From Fibrobacteres bacterium CG2_30_45_31 (GTDB taxonomy: Bacteria; Fibrobacterota; Fibrobacteria; Fibrobacterales; Fibrobacteraceae), in contig MNYL01000002.1 in the NCBI GenBank assembly GCA_001873075.1, positions 1 through 5,654 on the forward strand: DNA of 5,654 bases, given 5' to 3'. How positions within the stretch are numbered: position 1 is the stretch's first letter; each line of letters starts with the position of its first letter. The position numbers and the translations under genes were made by a program. Shown here piece after piece: positions 1-5,654 of the stretch. Under the pieces are notes generated by a model. It had not been told where the DNA came from and did no database searches. It was given only the letters and a program-made list of their open reading frames with translations.

Positions 1-587
1 GGAGAAAGCGCTCCCTGGGCCTGGTCCTGCAAGCTGTCAAAATTTTCAAAGGCAAGCTTCCCTGCGATACCGACAACGATAAGCCACAGCAATGCCATCG
101 GTTTGCTGATGACGAGGTTGATCAGTGGTTTTATACGCTTTAAAAATGCATCGGGGTCTAACAGGGGAATGCGAAGAAAAAAGATATTGAGAATCGTGGA
201 TCGCACTTTCTTTTTTTGTTTTTTGGATCGGCGATCGAAAAGCTGGAAACTATCCTCGGCGATGTCGTAATGAAGCATGTTCGCCTGATACAACTGGGAA
301 AGAATCTCGATGATTTCGCCTTGTCCCGGAGAATGATCGGGATCCTTTTCCAAAAGTTCCTGCCACACCTGCCCTATGGTTTTTTTGAGATGCAGTCGCG
401 AAATGAATTCGTAGGCATTTTCCTGCAGGCGGAAATACTGGTTGGTGAAGGGTTCATAGAGCACATACCATTTTACACCTCGGTAAAATTGCCTGTGAAT
501 ACGAATACTTGCCCGCAAGGTGATTCGCTGATTGGCGATGCGGTACCAGGATTCATGAAAAATTTTACGGCTTTTGTCTACCACCAT
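1..587 (-). CDS. PqqD-like / M50 (site-2 protease-like) membrane protein, N-terminal part only (3' end outside window)
   Basis: An open frame runs from an ATG at 587-585 to the left edge without a stop (195 codons plus two bases). It begins MVVDKSRKIFHESWYRIANQ. Residues about 28-108 look like a PqqD-type winged-helix domain, with YEPFTNQYFRLQENAYEFI, then a helix around GQVWQELLEKDPD, and QLYQANMLHYD. A very basic linker (residues 119-130) and the segment FLRIPLLDPDAFL (137-149) follow. The first membrane helix is about 160-178, and then comes FENFDSLQDQAQGALS. This order matches the N-terminus of a family of about 700 residues that I recall as an M50-type metallopeptidase domain followed by a biotinyl/lipoyl or HlyD-like arm. 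The HEXXH site would lie beyond the window, so catalytic competence cannot be judged. The ATG overlaps the end of the upstream GAF-HlyD gene by 10 bases and has no clear Shine-Dalgarno sequence, which suggests translational coupling. An in-frame stop seven codons upstream leaves this ATG as the only good start. The family call is from memory of its conserved segments. Confidence 0.8.
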   Translation of the reverse strand, partial: MVVDKSRKIFHESWYRIANQRITLRASIRIHRQFYRGVKWYVLYEPFTNQYFRLQENAYEFISRLHLKKTIGQVWQELLEKDPDHSPGQGEIIEILSQLYQANMLHYDIAEDSFQLFDRRSKKQKKKVRSTILNIFFLRIPLLDPDAFLKRIKPLINLVISKPMALLWLIVVGIAGKLAFENFDSLQDQAQGALS

Positions 588-2416
588 AATTTTAATCGCA
601 GAATGTCAATAGCGCGGTGGCTGAGTATCCACCACAAAGTGTGTTTGCCGGATTCTATTTTGGCAACTCCCGTCATTCCGGGCCGGAACCACTCTGGGAC
701 GTTGCGTATAAATTCTCCGCGGACCTGGAATGTATTTTCTTCATCTTTGATTGTCGCTGCGGGGTGAATGCGCGCAACACGGAAACGATAAACGTAATCG
801 GGGCGGCTCTTGATGGCGACCACTCCTTCGGCACCAAGTTTCACATTTTTTATTTCCATTTCGCCCACGTCAATTTCAGCGTAAATATTTTCGATCAGCG
901 CAATCTGAAAAAGTTCCGCTCCGAGGGAGACTGGTGCCCCGAGGCGTTTTTCAAGATCTCCTTCCACAACCACCGCGCTATCAATGGGGGAACGGATTAC
1001 GGATTGTTCTAATTTGAATCGTGTGGTTTTGAGTTTCGCCTGCGTTTGGGCAAGCTTCGCTTGGAACACGCGCATTTCCGCCAGTTGTTCTGCGGCCTGG
1101 GCTTTTTGAATTTCTCTGTGGTAGTTTTGTTCTTCTGCCATGTAGTCCGCTTCTTCCAGCAGGAACTGTTTTTTATCTAACCGGAGAATTTCTTGTCCCT
1201 TCTTGATAGGGTCTCCCGGTTTCACAAAAACGCTGTCAATATAACCGTCAAAAGGGGCGGTTACAAATACAATCTTGTCGGTGAGCAAAATGGTAGGGGA
1301 ATCTACCCGGTAAGAGATTGGCACAAAAAAAGCAAAGCCTAAAAAAGCGGCAAGGACAATGCATAAAAGCTTTATCCAGGTGTGTTCATAACCGAGCACC
1401 TTCGCAAGTCCATTTCTAATAGCACTCCCGAGGCGTGCTCCAAACCAGCGATCTTTGTAGTAAAGTTCTCCGAGACGAGTGGCGATTTGCCCCGCCGTTA
1501 ATTGAAGCCGTGTCAATTCTGATTCGGAAAAAGGGGCCTGAACGCGTTCAAATGTGAGAATGCCAATAACATTCGCTTCGCGCCGGATCGGTACGGAAAG
1601 GAGATAACCCGTGTCATGGGTTTTATGGTAGAATTCGTGGGCTCTCGCGACCAGTCGCGAATTTTCGGGCAGAGGAAAAACAATATCGGCATCCTGCTCC
1701 AGCGCCTCTTCCATCGCGTTTTCCAGATTACGGACAATTTCCATTTTCTTTTCAAACGTATCGGTATGGCTGAGTGCGGTCACTCTCACATAGCCTTTTT
1801 TGACCCAGCCTAAGCTCACGCGGTCGCATTGATTGCGATTGGCGAGCTCATTGACCAACGTCATCGCCGCTTCAAGAAATCGTTTGGGAGTATTCACCAA
1901 GTGTGTAATTTCGAAAATAGATGTCAGATTCGCTTTCATCGTTACGGAATCATTTACGCTCTGACGAATTCGGTACTGTGCATACAGATCTGCGATACTT
2001 TTGGCGGCATTCAGAGCAAAAGTGGGGTTCTTATCCACCGAATGACCTAGGTAACCCAAAAAGAGAGCGTTCCCTTGTTGAGAATCCAATATGACAGGAC
2101 ACCCGATAATCGTGTAGTCCTTGGTGGGGATAATGGCTCCACCTTTCTCTAGACACATTTTATGACAAGTGTCAATGGCTGTCAGAAATAGGCGCAGATA
2201 CTGTTCATAACCTTTAGATTTGGGGGCAAAGGCGAGTGTGCGCCACTCTTTTCCCGAATCGCGGAGGCAAATGACACCGGCCTTCGTTCCTGTCACTTCT
2301 AGCAGTGAGCTTAAATAAGTTTCCCAGAACTGCAATGGTTCACCGGCGAAATTCCGAAGCACTTGCAATTTCTGTAATGAGTCAATAAATACGTCTGGCG
2401 TTTGAAGTCCTCTCAT
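578..2416 (-). CDS. GAF-domain HlyD-family membrane adaptor (periplasmic adaptor subunit)
   Basis: This is a predicted inner-membrane adaptor of 612 residues from the ATG at 2416-2414. An in-frame TTG three codons upstream (2425) is possible, but neither start has a convincing Shine-Dalgarno sequence. In the 612-residue numbering, residues about 22-150 form a first GAF-like domain and 167-322 a clearer second one (SVPIRREANVIGILTFE, then SESELTRLQLTAGQIA). A single membrane helix lies at 348-366. The periplasmic part has a first lipoyl half-motif (DGYIDSVFVKPGDPIKKGQ, from residue 390), a coiled-coil hairpin (about 417-469), a second lipoyl half (SVIRSPIDSAVVV, from 472) and a beta-barrel region to about 587. 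The tail WWILSHRAIDILRLKLWW is amphipathic and Trp-rich. HlyD/MFP proteins link inner-membrane machinery to outer-membrane channels. The large N-terminal sensory region is unusual for that family. The gene overlaps the downstream PqqD/M50 gene by 10 bases, so both are probably one operon and one complex. Substrate unknown. Confidence 0.88.
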   Translation of the reverse strand: MRGLQTPDVFIDSLQKLQVLRNFAGEPLQFWETYLSSLLEVTGTKAGVICLRDSGKEWRTLAFAPKSKGYEQYLRLFLTAIDTCHKMCLEKGGAIIPTKDYTIIGCPVILDSQQGNALFLGYLGHSVDKNPTFALNAAKSIADLYAQYRIRQSVNDSVTMKANLTSIFEITHLVNTPKRFLEAAMTLVNELANRNQCDRVSLGWVKKGYVRVTALSHTDTFEKKMEIVRNLENAMEEALEQDADIVFPLPENSRLVARAHEFYHKTHDTGYLLSVPIRREANVIGILTFERVQAPFSESELTRLQLTAGQIATRLGELYYKDRWFGARLGSAIRNGLAKVLGYEHTWIKLLCIVLAAFLGFAFFVPISYRVDSPTILLTDKIVFVTAPFDGYIDSVFVKPGDPIKKGQEILRLDKKQFLLEEADYMAEEQNYHREIQKAQAAEQLAEMRVFQAKLAQTQAKLKTTRFKLEQSVIRSPIDSAVVVEGDLEKRLGAPVSLGAELFQIALIENIYAEIDVGEMEIKNVKLGAEGVVAIKSRPDYVYRFRVARIHPAATIKDEENTFQVRGEFIRNVPEWFRPGMTGVAKIESGKHTLWWILSHRAIDILRLKLWW

Positions 2417-2623
2417 GGTAGGCAAAAATCTAGAAAAATAATGTCAGATTCACTCCCTGAATTTTAATATTTGAATGGAGGTTCTGATATATTTGTCATT
2501 CTGCTGGATCTATTTGAAATTGGGAATGTGACAGTGAAAATAATCATTGTTGAAGAAAAATAATCGTAAGTGTTTTCTCGAGAATTTTTGTGGATTTGTC
2601 TGGTCTGATTGTGCGCGCATCGT

Positions 2624-2666
2624 GGGGAATGATACCAGAGAATAATATTCCCCCTATTGTCTCTGG
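2624..2666 (+). repeat. Two interleaved 7-bp inverted repeats (possible pseudoknot or overlapping operators)
   Basis: GGGGAAT (2624-2630) pairs perfectly with ATTCCCC (2647-2653), and CCAGAGA (2635-2641) pairs perfectly with TCTCTGG (2660-2666). Each repeat has one arm inside the loop of the other. As RNA this is the topology of an H-type pseudoknot, with connecting loops of 4, 5 and 6 bases. As DNA it could be two overlapping protein-binding sites. It lies about 70-110 bases upstream of the lipoprotein start. The repeats are directly visible; any function is inference, and a chance origin is possible. Confidence 0.45.
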
Positions 2667-2721
2667 ACAACGTTAAACCGGAGAAAAAAGGATTTTCGAA
2701 GGTTAGAATGTATATTTTGAT

Positions 2722-2728
2722 AGGGTGG
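2722..2728 (+). promoter_or_regulatory. Ribosome binding site deciding the lipoprotein start
   Basis: AGGGTGG is a purine-rich Shine-Dalgarno-like sequence ending 8 bases before the GTG at 2737. It overlaps the alternative in-frame GTG at 2725, which has no such site upstream. This favours GTG 2737 as the start. Confidence 0.5.
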
Positions 2729-2736
2729 TTAGAATT

Positions 2737-4419
2737 GTGAGAAAACAGCATTTTAGTTGTGGGATTGGTCAAGGATTCGCTTTACGAGTCCTGTTTTTGT
2801 TGTTTTTTGGCTTGATTTTGGGTGCTTGTTCGGATCTTTTGAGTGATCGAGGCAATAGTGCGGAGTCAGGGAATCCAGAAATGGCGGGTCTTTTGACTCT
2901 GGAAGGGGGTGCTCCAGCGAAAAATGCTCGAGTACAATGTGTTCCGGCAGGCTACAATGCTCTACGCGATTCTGTTTTAGACTCTCGGTGGCAAACCTTC
3001 ACTGATTCTTTGGGAAATTACAGTTTGAAGGCCGTTCCAGAAGGAAACTTTTCTTTAGAAGCATATCATGTGGAGTCCGGGATGCGATTATTGCTTCAGA
3101 ATCTTGCGGTAAAGAAAGACTCCACCTTGGCTATTGCTGGGGAACTCACCCCTACGGGGACGGCGCGCATCGAAGCCTCTCCATTTGAAAACGGCACTTC
3201 CGGTTACGTTTATGTGATAGGAACGAGCATTTTGCGCTCTGTAAAAGTCAAATTCGGGGCTATTTTTGTGGATTCTCTCCCGGCAGATCAACTGGACTTG
3301 CTTGTATTCATTGCGGATAATGGCGATTCTCTGACTCTGGATTCCGCTCTCACAGTGGATTCTGGGGATACTGTCAATGTCCTAGCTCCTCTCATTTCGC
3401 TGACTTATAAGGTGCCTCTTAACACCACTTCTGGCGGTGCCAACATTACGGACACCCTTTTCGGCTTTCCACTCGTTTTGCGCTTAGATTCAAGTCTTGT
3501 TGACTTTTCTGTGATTGGGAATATTTCTGGGACTTGGACTGCAAAAAAGGCGGATGGTACCGTGCTGCCTTTACAACTTGCGAAATGGGATAACAAGGCA
3601 AAATCAGCTGATTTCTGGGTGCGTCTCGATACGCTCCTTCCGCAAAGTACAACGGATACTTTGTTCTTTACTTTTCAAGAGGGGACAGCCTCTGTGGCGA
3701 ACGATCCAATTTTTAATGCCGCCAATGGATTCATTGCGGTGTGGCATTTTGAAGATGGGGCAAACATCGCTTTGGATGCGACAGGGAATGGATATGCTGG
3801 CGTTGGTGCTAATACTTCCGTGGGTGCTGGTGCTATAGGTAGCGCGTTACGATACAATGGACTTACCAGTTATATGAGCATTCCGAGAACGGCAGAAGGG
3901 GAACTCAATTTTGCTTATGATGACACCATGAGCATCTCTGTTTGGGTGCACCCGGATATTCTAAACACCAGCCGCTTTGTTTATGGTAAAGGGGTGACTC
4001 AATATCATCTCAAGTATTTGTATCCGGATGGCTGGCTCTTTGAACGCTATAAAGAACAGACGGAAGGCTCTGCGAGGTACTGGTACAAAGCCCCTCTGGA
4101 TACCATCGAAGATACCGGAAAATGGGATTTTCTCACCGTGGTTCAAGTGGGTACCATTATCAACTTGTACCGAAAAGATTCTCTCATCACTTCCAGTCCT
4201 GCGATCGGCACTTATGCCTCTTCTTATTACACGAGCAATGATTTTGAAATTGGCCGTCAAGTATTTCCTCTGGATGTTGATAGCACAGGGCAATATTTCT
4301 GGGGAGCTATTGACGAATTGCATATCAGTAAAGTCGCCCGCTCTGCAAGTTGGGTGCGTGCCACCTACCTCAACCAGCGTCCTGTGGACGCTTGGCCCAC
4401 GGTAATTAAAGAGCCCTAA
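2737..4419 (+). CDS. Predicted surface lipoprotein with DUF2341 and LamG (concanavalin A-like) domains
   Basis: The protein has 560 residues from GTG 2737; GTG 2725 would add four. The N-terminus has basic residues, a hydrophobic core (VLFLLFFGLILGAC) and a lipobox LGAC, with the lipidated Cys at residue 31 (codon 2827-2829). Ser follows the Cys, so by the E. coli +2 rule it is not inner-membrane retained and an outer-membrane location is likely. Residues about 40-47 read SAESGNPE. Residues 49-130 resemble a carboxypeptidase-regulatory/CNA-B-like beta-sandwich (TDSLGNYSLKAVPEGNFSLEA). Residues about 223-320 fit DUF2341 (FPLVLRLDSS, DFWVRLDTL, DTLFFTFQEG). Residues 331-548 fit a LamG-type jelly roll, starting GFIAVWHFEDG and ending WGAIDELHISKVARSASWVR. 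DUF2341 plus LamG is a common pairing in secreted carbohydrate-associated or adhesive proteins. No catalytic motif is visible, so a binding or structural role is more likely than an enzyme; the ligand is unknown. Its promoter region is shared with the GAF-HlyD operon. Confidence 0.88.
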   Translation: MRKQHFSCGIGQGFALRVLFLLFFGLILGACSDLLSDRGNSAESGNPEMAGLLTLEGGAPAKNARVQCVPAGYNALRDSVLDSRWQTFTDSLGNYSLKAVPEGNFSLEAYHVESGMRLLLQNLAVKKDSTLAIAGELTPTGTARIEASPFENGTSGYVYVIGTSILRSVKVKFGAIFVDSLPADQLDLLVFIADNGDSLTLDSALTVDSGDTVNVLAPLISLTYKVPLNTTSGGANITDTLFGFPLVLRLDSSLVDFSVIGNISGTWTAKKADGTVLPLQLAKWDNKAKSADFWVRLDTLLPQSTTDTLFFTFQEGTASVANDPIFNAANGFIAVWHFEDGANIALDATGNGYAGVGANTSVGAGAIGSALRYNGLTSYMSIPRTAEGELNFAYDDTMSISVWVHPDILNTSRFVYGKGVTQYHLKYLYPDGWLFERYKEQTEGSARYWYKAPLDTIEDTGKWDFLTVVQVGTIINLYRKDSLITSSPAIGTYASSYYTSNDFEIGRQVFPLDVDSTGQYFWGAIDELHISKVARSASWVRATYLNQRPVDAWPTVIKEP

Positions 4420-4438
4420 AAGAATTCAGATTCTTCTA
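4417..4438. terminator. Weak AT-rich hairpin between convergent genes
   Basis: AAGAAT (4420-4425) and ATTCTT (4430-4435) form a perfect 6-bp stem around TCAG, starting right at the lipoprotein stop codon. One mismatch and two further pairs extend it. There is no GC-rich stem and no T tract on the plus strand, so a role as intrinsic terminator is doubtful. No better terminator was found in the spacer 4420-4568. Confidence 0.22.
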
Positions 4439-4568
4439 AAAATTCGTTTATACTGATCCTATGACAACGATAACCGATTTGCAGAGTTTACAAAGGAAGC
4501 CCCATAAAGAGTCGTAGTTAAAAGGTCTCACTCTAGCGATTATTTTCGCCATGCCCCCCAAGAATCCG

Positions 4569-5420
4569 TTATTTTTTTCCGCCCACAGGGAATAGCAACA
4601 ATTGCATTTGGTAGACTTTATCGGCACCCTCGTCTTCATCGGCAATTTGGGCGATCTCTTTACGAAAATCGTTCATGCGTTCCACAATGCGTTTATAACC
4701 TTCTTGAGAAATACCGAGGGTAAGCCCCGAGATATTCCGTTCTTGAGGTGGGTCTCTGTCAATGGAATCGGCGCCGAGTTTGAGGCAATGCTGATGGAAT
4801 CCTCGCAGAGCGATACGAGAGGCGTGATCTCCTGTGGTGATTGCATTTTGGGTCAGAGAATATTTTCCTGATTTGTCTTTTGTAATGAGTCCGCAGGCTT
4901 CCAGTAAGTGTACCGATTCTTTGGCTTCTTCAGGGGTAACTTTCGGGTGTACTTGACTTGCGAGGGTCTCGTAGTCTCCAGAAAATCCAAACATTCCGAT
5001 CAGAGAACGTACCACGAGATGGCGCCAATGGGAATAAATTTGATATTGATAATTGGCAAGCAAGTGTTGATCTTGGGTGAATCGCACGATTTTAAGCACC
5101 GTTTGCATTTTTTCAAACCAACGGTTGCGTTCTTCCATGGTGTCGGATTGATTGAAACTCACCAATGCTTCAAAAAATTCAGATTCGCGTTTGCCTAATC
5201 GAAGACCTCGAGCAATTTTGGATACACTTTCTGCAGAAAGATTCTTTTCTCCTTGCATCACCCGTGAAATGAAGTCTTTTGCCTTGAATCCGATGCGATC
5301 AGAAAACGAGCGCAAAGAAAAAGTCGGCAATACCTCTTTTTTCTTTTGGTAATAATAGCGCAAATATTCCCTGTAGTCCAGGAATTCAAAAATTTTGCGC
5401 TCTGATACTTTCTTATCCAT
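4569..5420 (-). CDS. TIGR02147 / DUF4423 family protein, probable transcriptional regulator
   Basis: A 283-residue protein from the ATG at 5420-5418 to a TAA at 4571-4569. The N-terminal IFEFLDYREYLRYYYQKKK, the segment TFSLRSFSDRIGFKAKDFIS and the SAESVSKIARGLRL helix match the TIGR02147 pattern and look like an XRE-type helix-turn-helix (about residues 35-78). HWRHLVVRSL (131-140), a second winged-helix-like segment (VTPEEAKESVHLLEACGLI, from 161, followed by a short wing), TGDHASRIALRGFHQ (196-210) and the final VYQMQLLLFPV (269-279) match the DUF4423 portion. Length is typical for the family. It was defined as a large paralogous family in Fibrobacter succinogenes and is also numerous in Bdellovibrio; members are thought to be DNA-binding regulators, but I know of little experimental work. 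The start lacks a clear Shine-Dalgarno sequence. It is divergent from an exported-protein gene, with a strong palindrome in the shared upstream region, which suggests local regulation. Confidence 0.9.
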   Translation of the reverse strand: MDKKVSERKIFEFLDYREYLRYYYQKKKEVLPTFSLRSFSDRIGFKAKDFISRVMQGEKNLSAESVSKIARGLRLGKRESEFFEALVSFNQSDTMEERNRWFEKMQTVLKIVRFTQDQHLLANYQYQIYSHWRHLVVRSLIGMFGFSGDYETLASQVHPKVTPEEAKESVHLLEACGLITKDKSGKYSLTQNAITTGDHASRIALRGFHQHCLKLGADSIDRDPPQERNISGLTLGISQEGYKRIVERMNDFRKEIAQIADEDEGADKVYQMQLLLFPVGGKK

Positions 5421-5479
5421 GTTAATAATTTACATATTTCGTTTTTCAATAGAGTTTTGGCGATTTATGAATCAAAGAT

Positions 5480-5503
5480 TATCGTTGTCTGTGAACAACG
5501 ATA
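5480..5503. promoter_or_regulatory. Palindromic candidate operator in the divergent promoter region
   Basis: TATCGTTGT (5480-5488) and ACAACGATA (5495-5503) are perfect 9-base inverted arms separated by CTGTGA. Centre-to-centre spacing of the arms is 15 bases. The site lies 60-83 bases upstream of the regulator start and 93-116 upstream of the exported-protein start. Its right end overlaps a -10-like TATTAT (5502-5507, five of six matches). A bound dimer would therefore block that promoter. The symmetry is seen directly; the link to the adjacent regulator is inference. Confidence 0.55.
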
Positions 5504-5507
5504 TTAT
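5502..5507 (+). promoter_or_regulatory. Candidate -10 box for the exported-protein gene
   Basis: TATTAT matches the sigma-70 -10 consensus at five of six positions. The hexamer 17 bases upstream (TTATCG, 5479-5484) matches a -35 box only weakly, so the promoter may need activation or another sigma factor. Transcription from here would give a leader of roughly 80 bases. Confidence 0.3.
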
Positions 5508-5584
5508 GGGGAAAAAAAGGAACGATTCCGAAAAAGAATTATTTTCTGTTGCGAAGAGCCACTGATTTTGGACCTATTCGTAAA

Positions 5585-5590
5585 AAGGAA
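5585..5590 (+). promoter_or_regulatory. Ribosome binding site of the exported-protein gene
   Basis: AAGGAA ends five bases before the ATG at 5596 and is the clearest Shine-Dalgarno-like sequence in the window. It supports a real gene start although only 59 coding bases are visible. Confidence 0.6.
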
Positions 5591-5595
5591 TATCC

Positions 5596-5654
5596 ATGAA
5601 TGTTTTATTTTCGTCACTCTTGCTGATGGTTTCGGCCCTCTTTGCTCAAGTCTC
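5596..5654 (+). CDS. Start of an exported protein (signal peptide only; cut by window edge)
   Basis: The frame from the ATG at 5596 reads MNVLFSSLLLMVSALFAQVS and stays open to the right edge. The hydrophobic stretch followed by ALFAQ looks like a short Sec signal peptide with cleavage probably after ALFA. There is almost no basic n-region (no Lys or Arg), which is slightly unusual. No Cys is seen near the cleavage site, so a lipoprotein is unlikely. Nothing of the mature protein is visible, so no function can be given. The good ribosome binding site and the divergent arrangement with the TIGR02147 regulator support it as a genuine, possibly regulator-controlled gene. Confidence 0.65.
   Translation, partial: MNVLFSSLLLMVSALFAQV

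Larger units (their letters stand above)
2417..2736. promoter_or_regulatory. Divergent intergenic region between the GAF-HlyD operon and the lipoprotein gene
   Basis: No convincing gene lies in these 320 bases, which must hold the promoters of both divergent transcripts. Several symmetric elements are visible: TTCTCGAGAA (2575-2584), TGCGCGCA (2612-2619), two interleaved 7-bp inverted repeats (2624-2666) and a small TTGTC/GACAA hairpin (2657-2670). AAAATAATC occurs twice, at 2537-2545 and 2557-2565, exactly 20 bases apart. A -10-like TAGAAT (2704-2709) precedes the lipoprotein gene but lacks a good -35 box. I could not place a convincing sigma-70 promoter for the minus-strand operon. Confidence 0.5.

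Noticed and set aside
216..1012. Plus-strand open frames of 183 and 131 codons opposite the adaptor operon
   Set aside because: They are antisense to well-supported coding sequence with clear domains. The products are rich in Phe, His and Ile, as expected from reading coding DNA in reverse.
2708..2737. A short leader frame beginning ATG at 2708 and ending TGA over the lipoprotein GTG
   Set aside because: Nine codons with a stop overlapping the GTG start could suggest coupling, but it has no ribosome binding site at a good distance and no run of regulatory codons.
2464..2772. A 102-codon minus-strand open frame across the divergent region
   Set aside because: It begins with TTG inside the lipoprotein signal-peptide region and has no Shine-Dalgarno sequence. 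Its product is a low-information mix rich in Asn, Ser, Thr and Ile with no recognisable domain, and it covers the stretch that must carry both promoters.
4461..4517. An 18-codon plus-strand frame (MTTITDLQSLQRKPHKES) in the convergent spacer
   Set aside because: A TTTATACTG-like sequence precedes it, but there is no ribosome binding site and no sequence feature beyond an ATG, so chance explains it.
4448..4871. Overlapping short frames on both strands around the 3' end of the regulator gene
   Set aside because: They lie largely inside the TIGR02147 coding sequence in other frames, without start signals or recognisable motifs.
2417..5595. CRISPR array, tRNA, insertion sequence or attachment site
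   Set aside because: I saw no regularly spaced repeats, no cloverleaf-like tRNA sequence, no transposase-like coding and no long terminal repeats. The only repeated word of note is the 11-mer reported above.

Overview
The window looks like chromosomal DNA from a Gram-negative bacterium of, or close to, the Fibrobacterota. Two features suggest this. One gene encodes a regulator of the TIGR02147/DUF4423 type, a paralogous family first defined in Fibrobacter succinogenes. Another encodes a surface lipoprotein whose layout (lipobox, then a short motif reading SAESGNPE, a carboxypeptidase-regulatory-like domain, DUF2341 and a LamG domain) resembles proteins I recall from that phylum. The assignment rests on remembered family features, not on a search. 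Base composition is moderate, with no sign of a mobile element, tRNA, rRNA or CRISPR array.

Layout. (1) Positions 1-2416, minus strand: a two-gene operon. First comes a membrane adaptor with two GAF-like cytoplasmic domains, one transmembrane segment and a periplasmic HlyD-like arm. It is followed, with a 10-base overlap, by the N-terminal 195 codons of a PqqD-like/M50 (site-2-protease-like) membrane protein that runs off the left edge. (2) Positions 2417-2736: a 320-base divergent intergenic region with several inverted repeats, two of them interleaved. (3) Positions 2737-4419, plus strand: a 560-residue predicted lipoprotein with DUF2341 and LamG modules. (4) Positions 4420-4568: a short convergent spacer. 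(5) Positions 4569-5420, minus strand: the TIGR02147-family regulator. (6) Positions 5421-5595: a divergent promoter region with a strong 9-bp-arm palindrome. (7) Positions 5596-5654, plus strand: the start of an exported protein, cut by the right edge.

How the parts may work together. The GAF-HlyD and PqqD-M50 proteins are almost certainly made together and probably form one inner-membrane/periplasmic complex. Its substrate and function are, to my knowledge, poorly described. The GAF domains would let cytoplasmic signals act on a periplasm-spanning adaptor. The lipoprotein is divergently transcribed from this operon and could be a surface partner, but nothing in the sequence proves a link. 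The TIGR02147 protein is a plausible local regulator of the divergent exported-protein gene, with the palindrome at 5480-5503 as candidate operator.
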